From: Orenia metallireducens
GTDB taxonomy: Bacteria; Bacillota; Halanaerobiia; Halobacteroidales; Halobacteroidaceae
DNA: 64,000 nucleotides
NCBI RefSeq assembly: GCF_003001995.1
Contig: NZ_PVNB01000020.1
Coordinates: 16,012-80,011, forward strand
Direction: 5' to 3'
The notes below the pieces were generated by a model. It had not been told where the DNA came from and did not search any database. It was given only the letters and a program-made list of their open reading frames with translations. The translations under genes and the position numbers were made by a program. Numbering within the stretch: the first letter of the stretch is position 1; each line of letters opens with the position of its first letter. This document shows positions 55,102 to 63,912 of this stretch, in pieces.

Positions 55102-55521
55102 ATGGCAGAATTAGACTCTGAAAAGCCAGTTTATTCTATTGGTGTTGTTCAAGAAAAGACAGGTTTGACAGGAAGGCAGATCCGTTATTATGAAGAGTCG
55201 GAGTTGATAAAGCCTGCTAGAACTAAAGGAAATCAGAGAATTTACTCTCAAAGTGATATTGAAAAGTTAAAAGAGATTAAAGAGATGTTAGAGAAAGGAT
55301 TAAATATAGCAGGAATCAAAGAAAAGTTAGGTACTGTTAATGAAACTAAGAAGAAGAAGAAAAGAGAGAAGAGCAAAATAGGTGATCCCCTATATGATGG
55401 AAGACCTTTGACTAAATTTAATAGGGGAAAACGAGGACTTACTTCTTTGTATCCAGTTTCTGATAGAGCTCAACTTTTAGAGATTTTAGATAAAAAAGAT
55501 AATGATAAAGATAAAGACTAA
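55102..55521 (+). CDS. MerR family regulator, GlnR-like
   Basis: The 139-residue protein has a MerR winged-helix at residues about 12-80 (YSIGVVQEKTGLTGRQIRYYEESELIKPARTKGNQRIYS). A Lys-rich linker and a C-terminal tail, LTSLYPVSDRAQLLEILDK, follow. The DNA-binding domain resembles GlnR/TnrA of Bacillus; the tail could be the glutamine-synthetase-responsive segment. Target genes are not in this window. AAAGGAGGA precedes the ATG. Confidence 0.75.
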   Translation: MAELDSEKPVYSIGVVQEKTGLTGRQIRYYEESELIKPARTKGNQRIYSQSDIEKLKEIKEMLEKGLNIAGIKEKLGTVNETKKKKKREKSKIGDPLYDGRPLTKFNRGKRGLTSLYPVSDRAQLLEILDKKDNDKDKD

Positions 55522-55548
55522 ATCCTCTTGCTTAAGCAAGAGGATTCA
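55521..55548 (+). terminator. Hairpin after the MerR-type gene
   Basis: A 26-base palindrome (arm AATCCTCTTGCTT) lies at 55521-55546. No T-run follows, so it may be a weak terminator. Confidence 0.6.
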
Positions 55549-55642
55549 TATTGTTGTTAAACCTTTATAGATTCAGATAGTTTTAACTATGAAGCCTCTG
55601 CTTTGTGATAGAATAAATTAAATTTAAATACATATAATAATC

Positions 55643-55671
55643 TTGACAGTAAACTCTCCCTTTGTTATAAT
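55643..55671 (+). promoter_or_regulatory. Perfect consensus sigma-A promoter
   Basis: TTGACA (55643-55648), a 17-base spacer and TATAAT (55666-55671). It has no protein-coding gene within the next 200 bases. Confidence 0.85.
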
Positions 55672-55677
55672 ACCTGT

Positions 55678-55752
55678 GATTAACTAGTAAGTACTAATAA
55701 ATAGATTCTTTAGATTTTCTAGTAATAATGGAGTAGTTACTCCATTTTTTAT
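55678..55752 (+). ncRNA. Candidate short RNA of about 75 nucleotides
   Basis: A consensus promoter lies about 7 bases before the presumed start. A terminator hairpin (AATGGAGTA/TACTCCATT, 55727-55746) with a T-run ends it. The interior has CTAGTAA repeated at both ends of a possible stem. No peptide frame with a ribosome site was found. It could be an independent small RNA or the attenuated leader of the exonuclease-like gene. Confidence 0.45.
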
Positions 55753-55916
55753 TTTATATACTAACTAATTAAGTAGGAATAGTGATTGTAAAATTAAATT
55801 TTTTAGTTTTTATTGATTACTGCTCACTTGTTATATGTTACTATCATTTAACTTTAATCTAAATTTTATTCTAAAGTTGAATGACTATATATTCTCTGGC
55901 TAGGGAAGGAGTTACT

Positions 55917-56771
55917 ATGAAGATTTATCTAGACACTGATGAACTCTATCAAGATAGACTCTATGAACATAAGTTGGCTGTGATTTTAGGTAGGGGAAAG
56001 AGACTAAAGAAGATGCTAGATACATTCCCTACAGAGTATGACTTTAAAAGTGCCTCTCTAACCAGAATAGCAAGGACAATTAATATTGAGAATAAGAATT
56101 CTAAAATTTTATTACAACTAAGAGAATTAGATAAAACTTATAAAAAATTGACTAATCCAAAATTTGATATTCATTTGAGTAGAAAACCAAATGCTAAAGT
56201 TATTATGTGTATCGATACTGAGTATTTATGGAGTGATTTGGATTCTATTCAATATGCTATTAAAGATAGTCAAGGTTGGAAACTTGGAATTATCTTTACT
56301 AATAAAGATTTAGCTCCAGCAGTAGAGATTGTAAAAGGAATTGAAATATTAAAGGAGATTATTTCTGAAGTTAAACCAGATATTTTTGTAGGACATAATT
56401 TTAATTGTGATATTACTGTATTAGAGAAGGCTTATGGTAGTAAAATTAAAGCCTTACATAATTATGATGATACAATGAAGATGGTCAGAAATAGTAACAT
56501 ATCTAATATTATCTCAGGAGCGAGTTTAGATAAAATTATTGAAAGCCTATTTGATGGTAATACAATTGGATTATTTAATGCATATCAGGATTTAGATCTC
56601 TTTATTAAGTATGGCTTAAAGGACGCTATTTATCCAATATATGCTAGAGAATATTTTATGACTGGCAAATTACCAAAGATTGCTGATAAAATAAAGATTA
56701 ATCGGATTATTAAATCTGAGGTTTGGAATTTAATAGACTTTGATTCTATTTTTCTAAAGGAGGAAGATTAA
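55917..56771 (+). CDS. Predicted 3'-5' exonuclease / RNase H-like protein
   Basis: This 284-residue protein has an N-terminal region of unclear fold. The core (about 95-255) shows VIMCIDTEYLWSD (DxE motif), PDIFVGHNFNCDITVLEKAY (Asp) and LKDAIYPIYAREYF (Asp). Together these give a DEDD-type exonuclease layout. GGAAGGAG precedes ATG 55917; an upstream ATG at 55881 lacks a site. It is coupled by one base (TAATG) to glmU, and it lies where spoVG is found in Bacillus. Confidence 0.6.
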   Translation: MKIYLDTDELYQDRLYEHKLAVILGRGKRLKKMLDTFPTEYDFKSASLTRIARTINIENKNSKILLQLRELDKTYKKLTNPKFDIHLSRKPNAKVIMCIDTEYLWSDLDSIQYAIKDSQGWKLGIIFTNKDLAPAVEIVKGIEILKEIISEVKPDIFVGHNFNCDITVLEKAYGSKIKALHNYDDTMKMVRNSNISNIISGASLDKIIESLFDGNTIGLFNAYQDLDLFIKYGLKDAIYPIYAREYFMTGKLPKIADKIKINRIIKSEVWNLIDFDSIFLKEED

Positions 56772-58111
56772 TGGGTAGATTAATGACAATTACTTTGGCG
56801 GCAGGCAAGGGTACTAGAATGAAATCTAAACTACCAAAGGTGCTACATCAAGTGGCTGGTAAGAGTATGGTACAGCATGTTGTTGATACAGCTGATAGAT
56901 TAAATCCTATACATAATATAGTTATAGTAGGTTATAAAGGGGAATTGGTAAAAGAGAAGACTGAGGGTAAAGTTGAATTTCTAACACAAGAAAAACAGTT
57001 AGGTACAGGCCATGCCGTTATGCAAGCCAAAGAGCAATTAAAGGATTTTGTCGGTACTGTGTTAGTCTTATATGGTGATACTCCTTTATTGACTACAAAT
57101 ACTTTAAGCAATTTAATTAAAGAGCATGAAGAACAAAAGGCAGCAGTAACTATTTTAACAACAAAATTAGATGATCCAACAGGCTATGGTAGAATTGTTC
57201 GTAACTTAGAAGGTCATGTTACTAAGATCGTTGAAGATAAGGATACAACTAAAGAAGAAGCAGAGATTAATGAGATAAATACTGGAATTTGTTGCTTTGA
57301 TAGTGAATTATTATTAGAAGCTTTGGCTAAATTAGATACAGATAATGCTCAAGGAGAATATTATTTGACAGATGTTGCTGGAATTTTGGCTAAAGAAGGT
57401 AAATTGGTTACAGCAGCAGTTACTGATAATTATGAAGAGACTATAGGAGTTAATACTCGTAATCATTTGGCTAAAGCAGAGAAGACGTTAAGACTAAGAA
57501 TTTGTGAAGAGCATATGACAAATGGAGTTACAATTATTGATCCTAATAATACATACATAGATAGTGAAGTTGAAATAGGTCAGGATACAATTATTTATCC
57601 TTTTACTTTTATAGAAGGAAAAACTAAGGTCGGTGACGAAGTAGTTATTGGTTCACAATGTAGAATAAAGAATTCTTTTGTCGGAAGAGATGTAAAGATA
57701 GAATCTTCTACTGTCATTGAAAGCGAAATAGGAGCTGCAAGCTTAATAGGTCCTTATGCTTATTTGCGTCCAGGAACTAAAGTTGGTAATGAAGTTAAAG
57801 TTGGTGACTTTGTAGAGATTAAGAACTCTCAGATAGGTAATGGTAGTAAAGTTCCTCATTTAAGTTATATTGGTGATACTATTATTGGGGAGAATACCAA
57901 TGTTGGTGCAGGTACTATTACTGCTAATTATGATGGAAAAGATAAGCATAGAACAGTTATTGGTGATAATGCCTTTATTGGAAGTGATTCTACATTAGTG
58001 GCACCACTGAGAATAGGAGATAATGCAACAACAGGTGCTGGTTCAGTAGTTACCAAGGATGTAAAAGAAGGGGATATAGTTATAGGTGTTCCAGCTAAGT
58101 CAATGGATTAG
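56771..58111 (+). CDS. glmU: Bifunctional UDP-N-acetylglucosamine pyrophosphorylase / glucosamine-1-phosphate acetyltransferase
   Basis: This 446-residue enzyme makes UDP-GlcNAc for the cell wall. The N-terminal uridyltransferase domain has LAAGKGTRMKSKLPKVLHQV near residue 9 and LVLYGDTPLL near 98. The C-terminal left-handed beta-helix (about 250-446) has hexapeptide repeats and the acetyltransferase site (LSYIGDTIIGENTNVGAGTI near 360). It starts after AAAGGAGGA inside the previous gene's end. It precedes prs as in Bacillus. Confidence 0.96.
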   Translation: MGRLMTITLAAGKGTRMKSKLPKVLHQVAGKSMVQHVVDTADRLNPIHNIVIVGYKGELVKEKTEGKVEFLTQEKQLGTGHAVMQAKEQLKDFVGTVLVLYGDTPLLTTNTLSNLIKEHEEQKAAVTILTTKLDDPTGYGRIVRNLEGHVTKIVEDKDTTKEEAEINEINTGICCFDSELLLEALAKLDTDNAQGEYYLTDVAGILAKEGKLVTAAVTDNYEETIGVNTRNHLAKAEKTLRLRICEEHMTNGVTIIDPNNTYIDSEVEIGQDTIIYPFTFIEGKTKVGDEVVIGSQCRIKNSFVGRDVKIESSTVIESEIGAASLIGPYAYLRPGTKVGNEVKVGDFVEIKNSQIGNGSKVPHLSYIGDTIIGENTNVGAGTITANYDGKDKHRTVIGDNAFIGSDSTLVAPLRIGDNATTGAGSVVTKDVKEGDIVIGVPAKSMD

Positions 58112-58172
58112 TTCTTTATTATAACTTAATATAAATATAAAGATGTATACTATTAACAGGAGGTCTATATTG

Positions 58173-59117
58173 ATGCCATCAAGCAATCAAGAACTGAAGA
58201 TTATTACTGGTAATGCTAATCCAAAATTAGCAGAAGAAATTTGCAAATGTTTAGGGACAAAATTAGTCAATGCAGAAGTCAAGAGATTTAGTGATGGAGA
58301 GATTGGGGTTGAGATTGAGGATAGTGTTAGAGGTGACCACGTCTTTGTTGTTCAACCAACTTGTCCAGCGGTTAATGATAATCTAATGGAATTATTAGTT
58401 ATTATTGATGCCTTAAAAAGAGCCTCTGCTAAAGAAATTACTGCAGTAGTTCCTTATTATGGTTATGCTCGTCAAGATAGAAAGGCAAAACCTAGAGATC
58501 CAATCACTGCTAAATTGGTTGCCAATTTGATAGCTGAATCTGGTGCAGATCGTGTAGTTGCTATCGATTTACATGCTCGTCAGATTCAAGGATTCTTCGA
58601 TATTCCTGTAGATAATTTATTGGGTGCTCCAAGGTTAGCAGAATACTTTAATGAGAAACAATTAGAAGATGTAATTGTTGTAGCTCCAGATATTGGGGGA
58701 GTTAAAAGAGCACGTGATTTTGCTGATAAGCTAAACACTTCTATTGCAATCATAGATAAGAGAAGACCTAAGGCTAATGTATCTGAAGTTATGAACATAA
58801 TCGGTGATGTTGATGGGAAGAATGTAATCTTAGTGGATGATATGATCGATACCGCAGGTACTATCTGTAATGCAGCTAGAGCATTAAAGGAGCATGGTGC
58901 TAAGGAGATATTTGCTACCTGTACCCATCCATTATTCTCTGGTCCAGCTATAGAAAGATTAGAAGAAGCTCCAATAACTGAGTTAGTTGTTACTAATACG
59001 ATTCCTTTAGCAAAAGAGAAATTAGTGGACAAGTTTACTGTCTTATCAGTAGCTCCATTGTTATCTGAGGGAATAGAAAGAATATATAAAGATCTATCTG
59101 TTAGTGTTTTATTCTAG
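58173..59117 (+). CDS. prs: Ribose-phosphate pyrophosphokinase
   Basis: The enzyme makes PRPP. The 314-residue protein has KIITGNANPKLAEEICKCLG near residue 8, FSDGEIGVEIEDSVRG near 34, YYGYARQDRK near 95 and the PRPP loop ILVDDMIDTAGTI near 218. Start 58173 follows ACAGGAGG; an upstream ATG at 58143 is in frame but has no site. PRPP is also the effector of PurR encoded upstream. Confidence 0.95.
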   Translation: MPSSNQELKIITGNANPKLAEEICKCLGTKLVNAEVKRFSDGEIGVEIEDSVRGDHVFVVQPTCPAVNDNLMELLVIIDALKRASAKEITAVVPYYGYARQDRKAKPRDPITAKLVANLIAESGADRVVAIDLHARQIQGFFDIPVDNLLGAPRLAEYFNEKQLEDVIVVAPDIGGVKRARDFADKLNTSIAIIDKRRPKANVSEVMNIIGDVDGKNVILVDDMIDTAGTICNAARALKEHGAKEIFATCTHPLFSGPAIERLEEAPITELVVTNTIPLAKEKLVDKFTVLSVAPLLSEGIERIYKDLSVSVLF

Positions 59118-59122
59118 TTTTT

Positions 59123-59151
59123 TTGATACTTTAATTTAAAAGTGTTATAAT
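59123..59151 (+). promoter_or_regulatory. Sigma-A promoter of rplY
   Basis: TTGATA (59123-59128), a 17-base spacer and TATAAT (59146-59151). Confidence 0.75.
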
Positions 59152-59189
59152 AAAGTTTATGAGAAAATTTAAAAAAGGAGAGATTAGTC

Positions 59190-59819
59190 ATGGATCGTTT
59201 ACAACTTAAGGCTGATATTAGAGAACAAAAAGGAAAAGGTGTTGCTCGTCAATTAAGAAGAGAAGGTCTTGTTCCTGGAGTTCTTTATGGATTGAACCAA
59301 GAACCTGTTAACTTAAAATTAGATGCTAAAGAAGCTAGTAGAGTTACTGGTGGAAATGCTATTATTGATTTAACTTTAAGTAATGGGGACAAAGAGACTG
59401 TAATGGTTAAAGATGCTCAATTAGAGCCTGTAAAAAAAGACTTATTACACATTGATTTATATAGAATCAATATGGATGAGAAGGTTACAATTGAGGTTCC
59501 AGTAGAATTAGTTGGAACTGCTGCTGGTACAAGAGAAGGTGGAATTTTAGAACAAATACTTAGACAAGTTGAAGTTGAATGTTTACCTACAAATATCCCA
59601 GATAAGATTGAAGTGGATGTTACAGAATTGACAGTAGGAGACTCTTTAAATATTGGAGATGTAAATACTGGAGATATCACTATCTTAACTGATGCTAGTG
59701 AAACAGTTGCTACAGTAGTTGCTCCTGAAGCAGCTCCAGCTGAAGATGCTGAAGAAGAAGAAATCACTGAACCAGAAGTAATCGGTGAAGAATCAGATGA
59801 AGAAGAAGAGGAAGAGTAA
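59190..59819 (+). CDS. rplY: 50S ribosomal protein L25 / general stress protein Ctc
   Basis: The 209-residue protein has the bL25 domain that binds 5S rRNA (LKADIREQKGKGVARQLRREGLVPGVLYG near residue 5). The CTC C-terminal domain follows, then a Glu-rich tail typical of Firmicutes and halophiles. It follows prs and precedes pth as in Bacillus. It has its own promoter and terminator. Confidence 0.95.
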   Translation: MDRLQLKADIREQKGKGVARQLRREGLVPGVLYGLNQEPVNLKLDAKEASRVTGGNAIIDLTLSNGDKETVMVKDAQLEPVKKDLLHIDLYRINMDEKVTIEVPVELVGTAAGTREGGILEQILRQVEVECLPTNIPDKIEVDVTELTVGDSLNIGDVNTGDITILTDASETVATVVAPEAAPAEDAEEEEITEPEVIGEESDEEEEEE

Positions 59820-59831
59820 TCTTACTCAATT

Positions 59832-59865
59832 TGAGGCGTAATCATTATGATTGCGCCTTATTTTA
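59832..59865 (+). terminator. Terminator after rplY
   Basis: Arms AGGCGTAATCA and TGATTGCGCCT (59834-59858) with a T-rich tail. Confidence 0.8.
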
Positions 59866-59923
59866 ATTAGGGATTAAATAAGAACTCTATAAGTATTAAT
59901 AGCTTTATTTTGGAGGTGTTAGA

Positions 59924-60478
59924 ATGAAGTTGATAGTTGGCTTGGGAAATCCAGGCTTTAAATATGAAGCGACTCGCCATAATATAGGCTTTATGGTGGT
60001 TGATTATTTGGCTAAAGAGTGTAGAGAGGAAGTGAGCAGTAAGGAGAAGAAGTCTTTAGTAGCTAAAACTAGAATTGCTGGAGAGAAGGTTATTTTAGCT
60101 AAGCCCCAAACCTTTATGAATAATAGTGGAGAAGCAGTAAGAGCTTTAGCAGACTATTACAATATTGAAAAAGAAGATCTTATTGTAATCTATGATGATT
60201 TAGACTTGGAGGTAGGTCAAATTAGATTAAAACCTAAAGGTGGACATGGTGGGCATAATGGTATCCGCTCGATCATCAATCATTTAGGGACAAAGGAATT
60301 TAATAGATTGCGTGTAGGGATTGGTCGTCCAGTTTATAGGACGGTCGTTGATTATGTCTTAGGAAAGTTTAGTAAAGAAGAAGAGGATAATATTAAAGAA
60401 GCAATAAAGGAGTCAGCTTCAGCAATTAGACTTTATCTAGAGACCGATTTGAATAAGGCTATGAATAAATATAATTAA
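59924..60478 (+). CDS. pth: Peptidyl-tRNA hydrolase
   Basis: This 184-residue enzyme releases tRNA from stalled peptidyl-tRNA. It opens LIVGLGNPGFKYEATRHNIGF (catalytic His near residue 20) and shows LAKPQTFMNNSGEAV near 62. DDLDLEVGQIRLKPKGGHGGHNGIRSI near 93 is present. GGAGGTG precedes the ATG. It is named spoVC in Bacillus for its sporulation effect. Confidence 0.96.
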   Translation: MKLIVGLGNPGFKYEATRHNIGFMVVDYLAKECREEVSSKEKKSLVAKTRIAGEKVILAKPQTFMNNSGEAVRALADYYNIEKEDLIVIYDDLDLEVGQIRLKPKGGHGGHNGIRSIINHLGTKEFNRLRVGIGRPVYRTVVDYVLGKFSKEEEDNIKEAIKESASAIRLYLETDLNKAMNKYN

Positions 60479-60493
60479 ATATATTATATCTTT

Positions 60494-60522
60494 AAACCTG
60501 AGAATATTCTCAGGTTTTTGTA
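60494..60522 (+). terminator. Terminator after pth
   Basis: The stem AAACCTGAGAAT/ATTCTCAGGTTT (60494-60517) is followed by TTG. Confidence 0.8.
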
Positions 60523-60611
60523 TATTTACAGTTGATTGGGCTATAATAATCAGAGAAATTCTATATAATTTCATCATCGCTGTTTAACTATAATTAATTT
60601 GGGAGTCTATT

Positions 60612-60980
60612 ATGAACTTCATATTTACAGGATTATTAGCTTCTTTTTTAGCTTTTATTAGTAATCGTTATTTAGTATCTAGGATTGGGAATCAAGCTAT
60701 AGTCTATATTATTCCCATATTAGAAGAGAGTTTAAAGACAGTATCTTGTTATATATTTGGAGCTAATTTAATATTAGTTCACCTTATCTTTGGTATTATC
60801 GAAGGCATTTTTGATTATTTTAATAATAAAATTGCTGCTTTATTGGCTGTGCTCAGCCATCTCTTGTTTGCTTACATAACTTTAACTCTTTGGAATCTTA
60901 GTAATATAGTATTGGCTATTTTAATAACATCACTTATTCATATAGGTTGGAATTATTTAATAGGGAGGTTAATGCTATGA
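60612..60980 (+). CDS. Membrane protein resembling CPBP/PrsW-type proteases
   Basis: The 122-residue protein has about four membrane helices. Key polar residues in order are PILEESLKT (EExxK-like), FGIIEGIFDYF (Glu), LSHLLFAYI (His) and SLIHIGWNYL (His). This series fits the glutamic membrane proteases of the CAAX/PrsW superfamily, though the protein is short. It overlaps fin by 4 bases (ATGA) in a place that in Bacillus has no gene between pth and fin. Substrate unknown. Confidence 0.5.
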   Translation: MNFIFTGLLASFLAFISNRYLVSRIGNQAIVYIIPILEESLKTVSCYIFGANLILVHLIFGIIEGIFDYFNNKIAALLAVLSHLLFAYITLTLWNLSNIVLAILITSLIHIGWNYLIGRLML

Positions 60981-61198
60981 ATGTGATTTATCGCTGTGAT
61001 AAATGCCATAAAATAATTGAGCACCTTCAATTGGAAGACTTTAATCAACAAAGTCTAGGCTTAAACATCTTGACTGACCAAGAGAAAGAGGATATAATAA
61101 AAATGGAAAATGATACAGTATATATCGATTTGACCTGTGATGACTGTATAGAAGAGTATGACTGGTCAAATTTTATCAATAATGAGCAGATACATTAA
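60977..61198 (+). CDS. fin: Anti-sigma-F factor Fin (YabK)
   Basis: The 73-residue protein has two zinc-binding CxxC motifs (YRCDKCHKII near residue 6, TCDDC near 56). It also has the central LGLNILTDQEKEDIIK typical of Fin. In Bacillus, Fin binds sigma-F during the switch to sigma-G in the forespore. ATG 60977 follows AGGGAGG and overlaps the upstream stop as ATGA. It is in its usual place between pth and mfd. Confidence 0.88.
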   Translation: MNVIYRCDKCHKIIEHLQLEDFNQQSLGLNILTDQEKEDIIKMENDTVYIDLTCDDCIEEYDWSNFINNEQIH

Positions 61199-61209
61199 AG
61201 ACTTTGCAG

Positions 61210-61246
61210 CTAAGGGTCTTAGGTAAACCTAAGACCCTTTAGCTTA
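61210..61246 (+). terminator. Terminator after fin
   Basis: Arms AAGGGTCTTAGGT and ACCTAAGACCCTT (61212-61239) form a strong stem. Confidence 0.85.
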
Positions 61247-61344
61247 TTTTATGATACTTTATACTAGATTAATTATTCTTATAGGTATCCAATTCTAAAG
61301 TTGGATACCTATATATTAACTTTGTTTTAAAGGGGAAGATTTCG

Positions 61345-63912
61345 ATGGGACAGAATTTATTAAACTTAATGGATGAGCATTTAGAATTTAAGAATCTAAT
61401 GACCTATTATCATTTAGAAGAAGAAGTAAAGATAATAGGATTAGATGATAGTAGTCAGAACTTCTTTCTTGCTAATCTGAAAAACAAATTGAATAAAGGG
61501 CTATTAATTGTTGCTTCCACTATGCAAAAAGCAGATGATATCTATGAAGATTTGACTAGATTGCTATCAGAAGATGAAGTTCTACTATTTCCTAGGTTGG
61601 AAATTTTGCCCCATGAATCTTTAGAGGTAGAAGAGAGCATTAAGGCTGAGAGGCTAAGAGTTCTTAATAGCTTGGTTAACAATGAGGATAAGCTGATTGT
61701 AGCGCCTATTCAAGCATTACTAGAGGTTATTATCCCTCAAGGAGTTTATAAAGATTATCTAATTAATTTATCTTTAGACCAAGAAGTAGATATTCAAAGC
61801 TTAGCATCATCTTTGGTAGAGATGGGTTATGAGAGAGTTGATATTATAGAGTCTAAGGGTCAGTTCAGTATTAGAGGTGGAATAGTAGATCTCTATCCTT
61901 ATACTGTAACTCAGCCAATTAGAATAGAGCTATTTGGTGATGAGATTGAATCGATCCGTAACTTTGATATAGGGACACAGCTCTCTAAAGGTGAATTAAG
62001 TGAAGTACAATTAGGACTAGCTACTGAGTTTGTTATACCTAGAGATAAAATAGATGTAGCTGTAAAGCAAATTAAGAAGAGTTTAGATAAAGAAGCTAAG
62101 GAGATGTCTCAAGAGAATAGACAAAGAATTAAAGAGCTTGTCTATAATAATCTAGAACAGATGGAAGAAGGTATCTACTTTCCAGAGATTAGACAGTATC
62201 TAAGTTATTTTTATCAGCCCACTACTTTACTAGATTACTTTAGCGATATTATAGTTTTTGATAACCCAATCAAGTTGAAAGATGCTGCTATTGAATATTT
62301 ATCAAATATCAGTCAGAGCTACTCTAATTTGTTAAGGCAAGGTAGGGTATTAGAGAGTTATAAGGATTTGTTTATAGATTTTAATCAGTTAATTTATAGC
62401 AAAGATAATTATAAGCTATATCTATCTTCAATTACTAAAGAGATAGATTTTATCGATACTAAATTTACCATAGAGCTTAATAGCAGAAGACTAGAAGCTT
62501 ATCAGGGCAAGATTCAGCTATTTGTTGATAAACTTAAAGGCTATTTTAATGAAAATTATAAAATTGTAATTGGTCTATCAAGTAAGAGCAAAGCTGAAAA
62601 GTTAAAAGAAAGGTTACAGGAAGCAGATTTACCTGCTGTTGTAATTTCAAATATTAAAGATGAATTGAGGTTAGGGAATATAGTTTTAACTGTAAATAAT
62701 CTATCTAACGGATTTATCTTACCTGATATTAACTTTGTCTTTTATACTGAAAATGAAATTTTTAAGAAGAATAAACGCAAAAGAAAGAGGGTTAAGGCCT
62801 TTGACCAAGGGGTTAAACTCTCCTCTTTTACTGATTTAAAGCAAGGTGATTATGTTGTCCATGAAAATCATGGTATCGGTAAGTATTTGGGAATAAATAC
62901 TTTAACAGTACAAGGTAAGAGTAAAGATTACCTTGTCTTATTATATGCTAATGATGACAAGCTATATATACCTACAGAACAAGTAGATCTAATTCAAAAA
63001 TATGTAGGCTTGCATGATAAAGAGCCAAAATTACATAAGTTAGATGGAGATAACTGGAACAAGGCTAAAGCACGGGTTAAAAAGTCTGTTGAAGAGATGG
63101 CAGAAGAGCTATTAGAGCTCTATGCTAAAAGAGAGCTGCAAAGAGGGTACTCTTTTGGAGAGGATACTATTTGGCAACAGGAGTTTGAAGAGGAGTTTCC
63201 ATATCAAGAGACCCCAGACCAGATAAAGGCAATTGAAGCTGTTAAGGAGGATATGGAGTCTGAGCAGCCGATGGATAGACTCTTATGTGGTGATGTAGGC
63301 TATGGGAAGACAGAGGTGGCTATTAGAGCAATCTTTAAGGCTATCATGGATGGGAAACAGGCTGTATTCTTAGTTCCTACGACTATTTTAGCCCAACAGC
63401 ATTGGAATAACTTAGTTGACCGTTTTGCAGATTATCCTATTAATGTTGAGATGCTAAGTCGATTTAGAACAGCTGCAGAGCAGAAAAGTAGTATTGAAGG
63501 TTTAGCTGATGGAAGTGTAGATCTTATCATAGGAACCCACAGGTTATTATCTAGTGATATTAAATTTAAAAATTTGGGGTTAGTAATAGTTGATGAAGAA
63601 CAGCGCTTTGGTGTAAAGCAGAAGGAGAGATTGAAGAGGTTAAAGGAGAGTGTTGATGTATTGACCTTAACTGCTACACCGATTCCACGAACCTTACATA
63701 TGTCCTTAGTTGGGGTTAGAGATATAAGTTTGATAGAGACACCACCAGAGAATAGATATCCTATTCGTACTTTTGTAGGAAAATATGATGAGGATTTAAT
63801 TCAAGATGCGATTCAAAGGGAGATAAATCGTGGCGGACAAGTCTATTTTGTACATAATCGGGTCAAAGATATTAAAGAGATTGCTGCTCACATCCAGCAC
63901 TTAGTTGGTTAG
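61345..63912 (+). pseudogene. mfd: Transcription-repair coupling factor, interrupted
   Basis: The reading frame encodes 855 residues, while the usual length is about 1150. Present are the UvrB-like N terminus, the RNA polymerase interaction domain (LKQGDYVVHENHGIGKYLGI near 493), Walker A CGDVGYGKTEVAIRAIF near 647 and the DEEQ motif (VIVDEEQRFGVKQKE) near 749. The protein then ends at QVYFVHNRVKDIKEIAAHIQHLVG inside the second helicase lobe. The remaining translocase motifs and the C-terminal domain are absent before the window edge. The stop lies at the border with repeat-bearing foreign DNA. Strand exchange repair would be lost. Confidence 0.8.
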
